The notes beneath the pieces were generated by a model that was not told the DNA's origin, ran no database searches, and saw only the letters and a list, made by a program, of their open reading frames with translations. A stretch of 64,000 nt of DNA from Planobispora rosea (GTDB taxonomy: Bacteria; Actinomycetota; Actinomycetes; Streptosporangiales; Streptosporangiaceae), in NCBI RefSeq assembly GCF_014648175.1, contig NZ_BMQP01000001.1, positions 124,001 to 188,000 of the forward strand, given 5' to 3'. Of the stretch, positions 1 through 7,205 are shown piece after piece (the first letter of the stretch is position 1; each line of letters opens with the position of its first letter). The translations under genes were made by a program, and so were the position numbers.

Positions 1-168
1 GGCGTCGAGCTCCCCGAAGGTCCGCGCCGCGTAGGTGCGGCCGAGCCGCTCGTGGAGCTCCTCGATGGTGATACGGCCCTCGCCGACCGCGTGACGCAGG
101 GTCTCGGCCACCCGGTCCCGGTCGCGGTCACCGGCACGGATCTGCAGATGATCGGGGGGATCGGTCAT
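1..168 (-). CDS. DUF1707 domain protein, C-terminally cut by the window edge
   Basis: The 56 visible codons on the minus strand start at an ATG whose complement is at 166-168. They run off the left edge with no stop. The peptide begins MTDPPDHLQIRAGDRDRD and continues to a helix with the ITIEELHERLGRTYAAR motif. That is the DUF1707 (SHOCT-like) signature: conserved R-x-x-D near the start, then E-R-L-x-x-A-Y/A-A. DUF1707 domains usually sit at the N-terminus of small actinobacterial membrane proteins. The rest of this protein, including any membrane segment, lies outside the window, so nothing more can be said about its role. Confidence 0.8.
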   Translation of the reverse strand, partial: MTDPPDHLQIRAGDRDRDRVAETLRHAVGEGRITIEELHERLGRTYAARTFGELDA

Positions 169-474
169 GGCGCCCACTTTAATGATCAGCCTCTCCGGCG
201 TCAGGTGCCCGGCGGTAACGACTTCCGCGACCCGGAGGGCGGCCGTTCCGCCGGGGGACCACCGGCCCCGTCCCGGCCCCCGACGGCGGCCTCCTCGGGG
301 TCGGCGGCTGACGGGCGTCCCGTGCACGCTCACTGGTGCACCATTGTCTTGTCGGCAGTCGAAGACCGCCGATGCACCCCAGGTGCCACCGGATCACCGC
401 CCTGCTCGCTCGACCTGGAGGTCCAGACTGAGTTCCGCGGGATCCGGCGGTCACCCGGGACGCGCTGACCGTCG
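169..474. other. Non-coding stretch between the DUF1707 gene and the IS110 element
   Basis: About 300 bp without a convincing gene. Overlapping open frames exist on both strands, but they are rich in Arg/Pro/Gly, lack ribosome sites and resemble no family. It should contain the promoter of the leftward DUF1707 gene. If the insertion-sequence boundary proposed at about 481 is wrong, part of this stretch belongs to the left end of the element. Confidence 0.5.
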
Positions 475-502
475 ACAGGGCTGAGCGCCGCCGAGCGCCG
501 AA

Positions 503-577
503 CAGTGAGCTCACTGGCTGCCGCGTCCCGGCACCGAAAAAAAGGGTGCCTCCCCACTGGGCTAGCAGCGAGGAGGC
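503..577 (+). ncRNA. Candidate bridge-RNA-like structured left end of the IS110 element
   Basis: Three hairpins can be drawn upstream of the transposase: the 14-bp palindrome cagtgagctcactg (503-516), ggcacc/ggtgcc around a poly-A loop (530-550), and gcctcc/ggaggc (548-577) with an 18-nt loop. The last two overlap and are mutually exclusive. The 18-nt loop contains gggcta, which also occurs at the right junction (1843-1848). IS110-group elements encode a bridge RNA in this position, with guide loops matching donor and target. The space is shorter than the IS621 RNA, so this is only a candidate. Confidence 0.25.
571..576 (+). promoter_or_regulatory. Shine-Dalgarno AGGAGG buried in a hairpin
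   Basis: AGGAGG lies 5 nt before the ATG at 582 and fixes that start. The same bases form the right arm of the 548-577 hairpin (gcctcc with ggaggc). Read-through transcripts entering the element would therefore hide the ribosome site, a common way for insertion sequences to limit transposase synthesis. Confidence 0.6.
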
Positions 578-581
578 TGTC

Positions 582-1838
582 ATGCAGTATGCCCCCGCCA
601 CATCCCTGCCCGCCAACGCCCCCAACGGGGTGACCGCAGGCGTCGACTGGGCCAGCGCCGATCACGTCGCCTGCGTGGTCGATGCGGCCGGCAAAGTGAC
701 CACCCGTTTCACCGTCGCCCACACCGACGCCGGACTCAACGACCTCACCCGAGGCCTCATACAAGCCGGAGCGGCCGAGGTCGCCATCGAACGCGGTGAC
801 GGCCCCGTGGTCGAGGCCCTGCTCGCCGCCGGCCTGACCGTGGTGGTGATCAGCCCGAACCAGGTCAAGAACCTGCGCTCCCGCTACGGTGCGGCCGGCA
901 ACAAAGACGACCGCTTCGACGCGTTCGTCTTGGCCGACACCCTGCGCACCGATCGGGCCCGGCTCCGCCGACTGACCCCCGATGACCCGGCCACCGCCAC
1001 GCTGCGGGCCACCGTGCGTGCCCGCCGTGACCTGGTCGCCCACCGGGTGGCCCTGGGCAACCAGCTACGCGCCCACCTGCAGAAGGCTCTGCCCGGCGCC
1101 GTCGGCCTGTTCGCCAGCCTGGACAGCCCGATCAGCCTGGCTTTCCTGGCCCGCTTCGACTGCCAGGACCGCGCCGACTGGCTGTCGCAGCGCCGCCTGG
1201 CCGCCTGGTTGGGCAGTGTCGGCTACTGCGGCCGGCAGAGCCCGGCCGCGCTGCTGGCCCATCTCAAAAGCGCGCCCCGCGGCGCGAGCGGCGATGACGG
1301 CGCCGCCCGCGCGCATACCACTCGTGCCCTGCTGGCCGTGCTGGCTGCGCTGGTCGAGCAGATCAAGGCCCTGGAGGCGCAGATCGCCGAGCAACTCGCG
1401 GTGCACGCCGACGCGCACATCTTCACCTCGCTGCCCCGTTCGGGCACCGTGCGCGCCGCCCGGCTACTGGCTGAGATCGGCGACTGCCGCGCCCGATTCC
1501 CCGATCCGGCCGCGCTGGCGTGCCTGGCCGGGGTGGCGCCCTCGACCCGCCAGTCCGGCAAGCACAAGAGCGTCGGTTTCCGTTGGGCGGTCAACAAGCA
1601 GTTGCGGGATGCGGTCTGCGACTTTGCTGCCGACTCCCGCAGGGCCAATGTCTGGGCGGCCAAGTTGTATGCCGATGCGGTCGCCCGAGGCAAGGACCAT
1701 CCCCATGCCACCCGCATTCTCGCGCGGGCCTGGCTGTATGTGATCTGGCACTGCTGGCAGGACGGCGTCGCCTACGATCCGGCCGAGCATGGGGCCCTCC
1801 AGACCCTGCTCAGGCAAGATCAATCAGCAGCAGCTTGA
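582..1838 (+). CDS. IS110-family transposase (DEDD recombinase)
   Basis: A 419-residue protein with the two-domain IS110 layout. The N-terminal RuvC-like DEDD domain shows D22 (GVDWAS), E70 (VAIERGDG), D110 and D113 (NKDDRFDAF). The C-terminal Transposase_20 (IS116/IS110/IS902) domain begins near residue 285 with FTSLPRSGTVRAARLL. It contains the APSTRQSGKHKS segment, whose serine near 325 is the likely nucleophile by comparison with IS621. Length is normal and the frame is intact, so the enzyme may be active. The start at 582 rather than an upstream ATG rests on AGGAGG at 571-576. The flanking genes are unrelated, as expected for an independent mobile element. Confidence 0.93.
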   Translation: MQYAPATSLPANAPNGVTAGVDWASADHVACVVDAAGKVTTRFTVAHTDAGLNDLTRGLIQAGAAEVAIERGDGPVVEALLAAGLTVVVISPNQVKNLRSRYGAAGNKDDRFDAFVLADTLRTDRARLRRLTPDDPATATLRATVRARRDLVAHRVALGNQLRAHLQKALPGAVGLFASLDSPISLAFLARFDCQDRADWLSQRRLAAWLGSVGYCGRQSPAALLAHLKSAPRGASGDDGAARAHTTRALLAVLAALVEQIKALEAQIAEQLAVHADAHIFTSLPRSGTVRAARLLAEIGDCRARFPDPAALACLAGVAPSTRQSGKHKSVGFRWAVNKQLRDAVCDFAADSRRANVWAAKLYADAVARGKDHPHATRILARAWLYVIWHCWQDGVAYDPAEHGALQTLLRQDQSAAA

Positions 1839-1849
1839 CACAGGGCTAC

Positions 1850-2470
1850 TCAGTCGGAACGCACGTCCAGGCCCAGCGCGACGGCGATCGTGACGGCCTG
1901 GCGGACATCGATCACGGCGTTCTTGACGGCTGTGGTGAGCGGGTCCAGCGCCGACAGATCGCTGCCGCGCAGGTCGCAGCGGGACAGGTCGGCGCTGTGC
2001 AGCCACGCGCCGGACAGGTCGACCCCCCGGAGCACGGCTCCCTCGCACCGCGCCCCGGTGAGATCGGCCTCGCGCATCCGCACGTCGGTGAAGGAGGCGC
2101 TGCGCAGGGAGGCCCCCGGCAGGCCGACGAACGACCAGTCTCCGCCGTCGACCTTGAGCAGGTCGAAGGTGCAGTCGCTGAACATGCCGCCGATCATCTT
2201 GCAGCCGGTGAAAGTGGCGTCGAAGAACGTGCAGCGGGTGAAGGTGCAGTTCAGGAAGGCGGTCTCGGAATGGGTGGACGCGTTGAAGCGGACGTCGCGG
2301 AACGCGCACTCGGAGAAGGTCGCCCGCCGACTCGACGCCTCGGTCATGTCCACATCGACGAAGGCGACCTGCTCGTACAGGCGGTCCGACAGGTCATCGC
2401 ACCCCCAGTCCTCGGATCTGACGGTCGTCCGGGTCTCGGGCGCGGGCACGCCGTACTTGCGCTCAGCCAT
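1850..2470 (-). CDS. Pentapeptide-repeat protein
   Basis: About 206 residues. From roughly residue 45 to 170 the sequence falls into five-residue periods with Leu or Phe at the centre and small residues before it, for example FSECAFRDV, FLNCTFTRCTF and ADLTGARCEG. These build the right-handed quadrilateral beta-helix of the family. Such proteins include the DNA-mimic gyrase protectors Qnr and MfpA, but most have no known role and this one shows no feature that assigns it. A second ATG three codons upstream (2479) is possible; the downstream ATG is preferred because the AGG upstream has better spacing. The gene ends within 3 bp of the proposed IS110 right end. Confidence 0.85.
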   Translation of the reverse strand: MAERKYGVPAPETRTTVRSEDWGCDDLSDRLYEQVAFVDVDMTEASSRRATFSECAFRDVRFNASTHSETAFLNCTFTRCTFFDATFTGCKMIGGMFSDCTFDLLKVDGGDWSFVGLPGASLRSASFTDVRMREADLTGARCEGAVLRGVDLSGAWLHSADLSRCDLRGSDLSALDPLTTAVKNAVIDVRQAVTIAVALGLDVRSD

Positions 2471-2594
2471 GCCCGCCATCCTGCTCTACCGGACCGACAA
2501 TCCGGATCGGCGGTGTCCGGGCGTTCGCGAACCGCAGGAGACGACGTCCGTACGGCCTCGGAGCGGTACCGGTCCGGCCGGGGAGGCGGTCTCC

Positions 2595-3512
2595 TCAGCC
2601 GACGAGGCGTTTGCGCCAGTCGAGGGGGGCGACGGTGATGGCCCTGCGGGGATCGCCGTCCCACTCCGCAGGAAGGCCGGTCTCCCCGAGCACGGCCACG
2701 ATCTCCCGGCCGATGGACGCCGTCGTGTCCGGCGAACCGTCGAAGCCGCCGTACAGGAGCGCCAGTCCGTGTCCGGCCGCGGCCGAGTCCGTGCACTGGC
2801 TGTGGAAGTAGACGTAGCCGCGGGCATCGGGTGCGCCCGCCGCCCCGATCTCCGCCTGGCCGCACGCGCGGCAGCAGGTGAAGTTCTCCCTCGCCGTAAT
2901 CCCTGCGGTTTCCAGGGCGGCGAAGGCCCGGCTGAGCCGCTCCGGGTCCGTCTCCCCCCGCCAGGAGGCCTGCTCCTCGACGCGCTCCAGCCACATCCGG
3001 TCCACCAGCCGGCGTGCCTGGCCGGGAGAGACCGGGCGGCGGTCGCCTGACACGAGATAGTCCTGCGCGATCTCGGCCAGTTGCGCCCGTGTCGCGTAAC
3101 CGCCCACGATCACTTCACGGATGCGCGCGTGGAGCTTCTCGCGCTCGTCCTCGTCGAGTTCCAGAGGAGGCGCAGACTCGGGAGGGCCCAGGTCCAACGG
3201 GGTCCAGTCCAGCCCGGCGTCCCACCCGTCCTCCCGGCGCGCCCAGCGGGTCATGACCGCGATCACCGGCTCGGGCTCGTCGAACATCACCTGGAAGTGC
3301 CGGTCGGGCGCCCCGTCGCGGTGCTCCACCGTGTAGTCGCATTCGTCTTCGTGCCACACCTGGATGAAGACATCGGGCAGGTCGGGGATCCGCTGGACGA
3401 CCAGGAACCGGTTGTCCCGGCCGCCCAGCCGGTTGACCAGTTCGGCGAGTTCTTCCGCCCCTGCCCGGACGTGCCGGCGACCGTCTTCCGTCCGTACGGT
3501 GACTGCGAACAT
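2595..3512 (-). CDS. DUF6891-like protein with Imm1-like N-terminus
   Basis: A 305-residue cytosolic protein. The first ~110 residues (MFAVTVRTEDGRRHVRAG..., then DVFIQVWHEDECDYTVEHRDG) are compact, beta-rich and acidic, resembling Imm1-type immunity proteins. The C-terminal ~190 residues contain HARIREVIVGGYATRAQLAE and the CCRACG...YFHSQCTDSA segment, which resembles DUF6891. No enzymatic motif is evident. A GTG three codons upstream is an alternative start, and neither start has a strong ribosome site. No polymorphic toxin is encoded beside it, so an immunity role is not supported. Family naming is from memory of sequence style. Confidence 0.7.
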   Translation of the reverse strand: MFAVTVRTEDGRRHVRAGAEELAELVNRLGGRDNRFLVVQRIPDLPDVFIQVWHEDECDYTVEHRDGAPDRHFQVMFDEPEPVIAVMTRWARREDGWDAGLDWTPLDLGPPESAPPLELDEDEREKLHARIREVIVGGYATRAQLAEIAQDYLVSGDRRPVSPGQARRLVDRMWLERVEEQASWRGETDPERLSRAFAALETAGITARENFTCCRACGQAEIGAAGAPDARGYVYFHSQCTDSAAAGHGLALLYGGFDGSPDTTASIGREIVAVLGETGLPAEWDGDPRRAITVAPLDWRKRLVG

Positions 3513-3812
3513 GTCGATCACTCTGTCACATCGGGACGATCGACGGCATTCGGGAGGAGCCGGGCAGTCCGTGCGACTCCTCCGCAAGGCGGCCGGGCCG
3601 TACGGCTCAGGCCTCTGAACGGAAGCGGCGCTCCTTGAACGCGCGCCCCCGAGGCTTCGCGGTCTGGACTCCGGCGACGCCGCCTGTTCCTGAAATCTCT
3701 GCCCGGGGGTGTCCGGTCGGCCCGGCCGGCTCCGACGTGTCCTGCGACGCGATCGACGTCGAACCCGGACCCTCCCGGACAGAGACACCCTCGAACAGAG
3801 AGGAACCCCTCC
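3513..3812. other. Divergent intergenic region, no gene seen
   Basis: This 300-bp stretch separates the leftward DUF6891-like gene from the rightward DUF998 gene and should hold both promoters. Short open frames on both strands look like GC-rich shadows. A ribosome site, gagagga, near 3799-3805 serves the DUF998 gene. No other site stands out. Confidence 0.5.
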
Positions 3813-4448
3813 ATGGAACACCACGCCTCGGTCACAGCGCCCACCACTGCCCGCCTGCTCATCTGCGGAGTCGTGGCCGGACCGCTGTTTCTCGCACTGT
3901 GGTCGGTCCAGGCGGTGACCCGCGACGGCTACGATCTGACCCGGCATCCGCTGAGCCTGCTGAGCCTCGGCGATCCGGGATGGATACAGATCACCAATTT
4001 CATGCTCTGCGGCGCGCTCCTGCTGGCATCCGCCGCCGGCCTGGGACGGGAACTCCGCTCCGGACGAGGCCATCGATGGGCGCCGGTCCTGGTCGGACTC
4101 AACGGCGTCGGACTCATCATGGCGGGGATCTTCCCCACCGACGCGGGGGCCGGTTTCCCCTCGGGGGCACCGGCCGGCGCCCCCGAGATGAGCTGGCACG
4201 GCATGCTGCACGAGGTCGGTTTCCTGATCGTTCAGATAGCGTGGTTCGGCGCCTGCCTGGTCTTCGCCCGGCGATTCTCCGCCCTCGGCCACAAGAAGTG
4301 GATGCGGCTGTGCGCGGCCGCACCGGCTGCGGCTTTCCTCGTCCTCGCGATACCCCACATGGACAGCCTCAGCGTACGAATGGTCCTCGCCACCGCGATC
4401 CAGCTCGGACTCCTCGCCGTGCTCGCGAGGCACCACATCCGGACGTGA
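3813..4448 (+). CDS. DUF998 family integral membrane protein
   Basis: A 211-residue hydrophobic protein with about six membrane spans, beginning with LLICGVVAGPLFLALWSVQA. The DUF998 pattern is visible: GYDLTRHPLSLLSLGDPGWIQ after the first span, a central HGMLHEVGF histidine motif and a late IPHMDSL. Function is unknown for the family. The ATG at 3813 follows gagagga at a suitable distance. The gene is monocistronic, with a terminator-like hairpin at 4521-4556. Confidence 0.85.
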   Translation: MEHHASVTAPTTARLLICGVVAGPLFLALWSVQAVTRDGYDLTRHPLSLLSLGDPGWIQITNFMLCGALLLASAAGLGRELRSGRGHRWAPVLVGLNGVGLIMAGIFPTDAGAGFPSGAPAGAPEMSWHGMLHEVGFLIVQIAWFGACLVFARRFSALGHKKWMRLCAAAPAAAFLVLAIPHMDSLSVRMVLATAIQLGLLAVLARHHIRT

Positions 4449-4520
4449 TCATCCGCTCTCGGCCGACCCGGCCGCCGTGATGGATCTCGGCTGCGGCACG
4501 GACGCCTTCGCCGTGAGGGG

Positions 4521-4556
4521 ACGGCCAAGAAGCATCCCGGCGAGCATCTTGGCCGT
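4521..4556 (+). terminator. Terminator-like hairpin after the DUF998 gene
   Basis: A perfect 10-bp stem, acggccaaga with tcttggccgt, encloses a 16-nt loop. It lies about 70 bp after the DUF998 stop in the gap before the convergent LysR gene. No long T-run follows, which is usual in high-GC actinobacteria. Confidence 0.5.
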
Positions 4557-4580
4557 TCTCGCGAGCCCCATGGTCTCGGC

Positions 4581-4609
4581 GGCACCGACATCAAGCTGGT
4601 GTCGGTGCC
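4581..4609 (-). terminator. Terminator-like hairpin at the end of the LysR gene
   Basis: A 10-bp perfect stem, ggcaccgaca with tgtcggtgcc, and a 9-nt loop span the stop codon of the leftward LysR gene. With the hairpin at 4521-4556 it separates the two convergent transcription units. Confidence 0.45.
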
Positions 4610-5463
4610 GCAGCGGGTGTCGGCTGGAGGCGTGTCGCGGTGCGGACGAGGTCGGCGACGGCTTTGGATCTGCTGTGTGGTGGCCAGGCGATTACGGTCG
4701 TGACGGCCGGTGCGTCCGGCACCGGCACAATGGCGTGGTCGTCGCGTAGCTGGTCTCGGAGCGACTCGGGTATGACGGCGCAGGCCAGCCCGAGCGCGAT
4801 CAGTTGGAACAGTTGGGTATGGTCGCGCACCTGCGGGCCGGGGCCGTCCGGATGGCTGCCATCCCGTCCAGGCCAGCGCGGCAGGGGCAGGTCCGCCTGG
4901 GCGTTGACCTCGACTAACGACAGATGCGCCCGGTTGGCGAGGGGATGACCCTTGGGCAGGACCACGACCTGCTGTTCGGTGTGCAGATCCTCGGTGTCGA
5001 ATCCGGCTGTCGTGTCGTAGGGCCGGTGGAGCAGAGCAACGTCGGCACGCCCGGTGCGCAGCAGACTTTCCGGCTCGCCCGGCCCGCACAACATCACCTC
5101 GACTGCCGCCGAGCCCGGTTCGGCGGCGTAGGCGTCCAGAAGCTTCGACAACAGTTCCCTGGACGCTCCAGCCTTGGCGGCCAGCACCACACCCGGCTGG
5201 CCGCCCGCGGCGCGGCGGGTGCGGCGCTCGGCGGCTTCGACCGCGTCGAGCACGGTCCGGGCCTCCCGCAGCAGCACCGCCCCGGCTTCGGTCAAGGCGA
5301 TGGCGCGAGTGGTGCGGTGCAGCAGAACGACTCCGAGCCGCCGTTCGAGCTGCTGGATGGCTCGCGATAGTGGTGGTTGCGCCATCGCGAGCCGTTGTGC
5401 CGCCCGTCCGAAGTGCAACTCCTCAGCGACGGCGACGAAATATCGCATCTCCCGCGTCTCCAC
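4591..5463 (-). CDS. LysR-family transcriptional regulator
   Basis: A 290-residue regulator. The GTG at 5463 gives METREMRYFVAVAEELHFGR, the standard LysR N-terminus. The winged helix-turn-helix follows (AAQRLAMAQPPLSRAIQQLE, about residues 18-40), and a LysR substrate-binding domain occupies roughly 90-285. Longer upstream frames exist but would precede the canonical N-terminus. It is divergent from the short-chain dehydrogenase at 5569, the classic arrangement for a LysR regulator and its target. The intergenic space contains a T-N11-A box. The inducer cannot be read from sequence. Confidence 0.9.
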   Translation of the reverse strand: METREMRYFVAVAEELHFGRAAQRLAMAQPPLSRAIQQLERRLGVVLLHRTTRAIALTEAGAVLLREARTVLDAVEAAERRTRRAAGGQPGVVLAAKAGASRELLSKLLDAYAAEPGSAAVEVMLCGPGEPESLLRTGRADVALLHRPYDTTAGFDTEDLHTEQQVVVLPKGHPLANRAHLSLVEVNAQADLPLPRWPGRDGSHPDGPGPQVRDHTQLFQLIALGLACAVIPESLRDQLRDDHAIVPVPDAPAVTTVIAWPPHSRSKAVADLVRTATRLQPTPAAAPTPA

Positions 5464-5495
5464 CAGATCATGGTATTCGGCTGTGACCGCGACCA

Positions 5496-5510
5496 ATACC
5501 CGTGCGGTAT
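5496..5510. promoter_or_regulatory. LysR-type T-N11-A operator
   Basis: ATACCCGTGCGGTAT is an inverted repeat (ATACC, 5-bp spacer, GGTAT) with the T-N11-A spacing that LysR proteins recognise. It is the best dyad between the divergent LysR and SDR start codons, 33 bp from the LysR start and 59 bp from the SDR start. It probably mediates autoregulation and control of the SDR gene. Confidence 0.5.
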
Positions 5511-5568
5511 CGCCGCCCACCCGATCGGTCTTGGATGCCGCACCCCGAGCCGCGGCAGGATCGGCGAT

Positions 5569-6294
5569 GTGAGTGAACAGACGATTGCGCTGGTGACCGG
5601 CGCGAACAAGGGAATCGGATACGAGATCGCCGCTGGCCTGGGCGCGCTTGGCTGGCGAATCGGTGTGGGCGCGCGCGATCGGCGACGCCGCGACACCGCG
5701 GTGGAGAAGTTGCGCGCGGCCGGGACCGATGCGTTCGGCGTGCCGCTCGACGTGACCGACGACGCAAGTGTGTCCGCGGCGGCCCGATTGATCGCCGACC
5801 ATGCCGGAGGGCTCGATGTTCTGGTCAACAACGCCGCGATCACCGGCGGCGTGCCGCAGACGCCCACCACGGTCGATCCCGCGACCGTGCGAGCCGTCGT
5901 GGAAACCAACGTGATCGGGGTCATCCGGGTCACCAACGCGATGCTGCCGATGCTGCGCGCCTCGGCGTCACCGCGGATCGTCAACATGTCCAGCAGCGTC
6001 GGCTCGCTCGCCCTGCAAACCGCACCCGGCATCGACATGGGCCCAGTTCCAGCTGCGTACTTGGCGTCGAAGACCTTCCTCAACGCCCTCACTATCCAAT
6101 ACGTCAAGGAACTGGGTGATACCAACATCCTGATCAACTCCGGCTGTCCCGGTTTCACCGCCACCGACCTCAACGGCTTCAGTGGCGTCCGTACACCGCA
6201 ACAGGGTGCGGCCATCGCGATTGACCTCGCGACCCTGCCCGACGACGGACCGACCGGCGGATTCTTCGACGACGCCGGAACTGTGCCTTGGTGA
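5569..6294 (+). CDS. Short-chain dehydrogenase/reductase
   Basis: A classical SDR of 241 residues. It has the nucleotide-binding TGANKGIG near residues 10-17, a VLVNNAA motif near 85, a catalytic Ser in NMSSSVGS near 143, and YLASK near 164-168. The TGANKGIG variant and overall length resemble carbonyl reductase-type SDRs. The GTG at 5569 follows a ggcagga ribosome site; upstream ATGs would extend into the LysR gene. The substrate is unknown, and regulation by the neighbouring LysR protein is likely. Confidence 0.9.
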   Translation: MSEQTIALVTGANKGIGYEIAAGLGALGWRIGVGARDRRRRDTAVEKLRAAGTDAFGVPLDVTDDASVSAAARLIADHAGGLDVLVNNAAITGGVPQTPTTVDPATVRAVVETNVIGVIRVTNAMLPMLRASASPRIVNMSSSVGSLALQTAPGIDMGPVPAAYLASKTFLNALTIQYVKELGDTNILINSGCPGFTATDLNGFSGVRTPQQGAAIAIDLATLPDDGPTGGFFDDAGTVPW

Positions 6295-6348
6295 CGGGCA
6301 CACCGGTGCCCGCCCTTCCCGTTCTCGGGGTCAGCGCCAGCGTCGCTG

Positions 6349-6714
6349 GTGCCAGTCCGCGTCGACAACGCGCCGGCCCCATACGGCCAGGTGACCCATC
6401 AGGTTCAGCGGATCGTCCACCGGATCACCAATGACAAGGCCATCGAGATCTGTGAGATCTGGGCCATCGGCGAACGGGCCGAGTGGGGGAGATCTGTCCC
6501 GCCGCGTGGGGCTGTCCGCGCCCGCCGCTCCGTTCACCGCTTATCAGAAGTCGAGGCGCTCTCCGACGCCGCGGAACTCGAGGTCGATACCACCGCCCAG
6601 GAAGTCATCGCGGGCTGGCGGGCCACCGTCCGCATCAAAGCCGACCCCGTGCGCTACGCCCAGGCACGCAAGGCCACCAGCGGTGACTTCGGGCCGGTCG
6701 AGGTCACCGCGTGA
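6349..6714 (+). CDS. Possible degraded RelE/ParE-like fragment, hypothetical
   Basis: A 121-codon frame. The segment VQRIVHRITNDKAIEICEI followed by WAIGERAEW (about residues 19-46) resembles the last strands of RelE/ParE toxins, where R-I-V-Y-R-x(4)-I-x-I and a final R occur. The next part loses that similarity, as if frameshifted. The tail from about residue 65 (VDTTAQEVIAGWRATV, RYAQARKATSG) is ordinary coding-like sequence. The stop overlaps the start of the next gene by GTGA. It may be a remnant or an unusual partner of that gene. The start is uncertain. Confidence 0.35.
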   Translation: MPVRVDNAPAPYGQVTHQVQRIVHRITNDKAIEICEIWAIGERAEWGRSVPPRGAVRARRSVHRLSEVEALSDAAELEVDTTAQEVIAGWRATVRIKADPVRYAQARKATSGDFGPVEVTA

Positions 6715-7067
6715 GTCCCAAGCGCGGCGACCGGGTGACGGTCCCGCCACCCGACGGCGAACGGGACCTCCGGTTCGGCACCGGTGAGGCGGTCAAAGGC
6801 TGGGAGGAGTTGTGCCGGCACGCCCTGGCCAACACCCGCCGCTGCTTCGAGACACTGCGGGCCGATCCCCGTTGCCGGGCAGATCACGGACGCCGGCACC
6901 GGCTCCGTGGCGACCTGGCCACCCATCGCCACAACGGCCACGACCTGGAACAGTGGGGATTCGAGGTCATCAGCGGCGGGCGCGTCCGCTACGCCATCGA
7001 TGACGACACCCGCACCGTCTGGATCATCTACGCCTCACCCCGCCACCCGAAAGACACCGACGCCTGA
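6711..7067 (+). CDS. RelE/ParE-like toxin-family protein
   Basis: A 118-residue basic protein beginning MSPKRGDRVTVPPPDGERD. The pattern GEAVKGWEELCRHALANTRR, then a short basic stretch, then WGFEVISGGRVRYAIDDDTRTVWI matches a group of actinobacterial RelE/ParE-superfamily proteins that end in a beta-sheet with R/Y residues. It begins at GTG 6711, overlapping the upstream stop, so the two frames are translationally coupled. An antitoxin is not obvious. Function as a toxin is inferred from family resemblance only. Confidence 0.55.
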   Translation: MSPKRGDRVTVPPPDGERDLRFGTGEAVKGWEELCRHALANTRRCFETLRADPRCRADHGRRHRLRGDLATHRHNGHDLEQWGFEVISGGRVRYAIDDDTRTVWIIYASPRHPKDTDA

Positions 7068-7205
7068 GGCTGCGGACAGGAGTCCGATCGAAGGACTCTC
7101 CTCCAGGAACATCCGCAGATACGCCGACGGTTACCGCCGCCTCGGCGGCACCGATGTCAAGCTATGTGACCCATCCGGCCGGTTCTGCCTGATGGATTCG
7201 ACACG

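Larger units (their letters stand above)
481..1847 (+). mobile_element. IS110-family insertion sequence, proposed boundaries
   Basis: The transposase gene is flanked by an 8-bp direct repeat, acagggct, at 475-482 and 1840-1847. IS110 elements lack long terminal inverted repeats and recombine at a short core, CT in IS621. If CT at 481-482 and 1846-1847 is that core, the element is about 1.37 kb, a normal size for the family. The right boundary would fall 3 bp before the stop codon of the pentapeptide gene, leaving that gene intact. The repeat is short, so the exact ends are an inference. Confidence 0.45.

Noticed and set aside
3518-3862. 114-codon minus frame before the DUF998 gene
   Set aside because: It overlaps the DUF998 start and ribosome site and has shadow-like composition.
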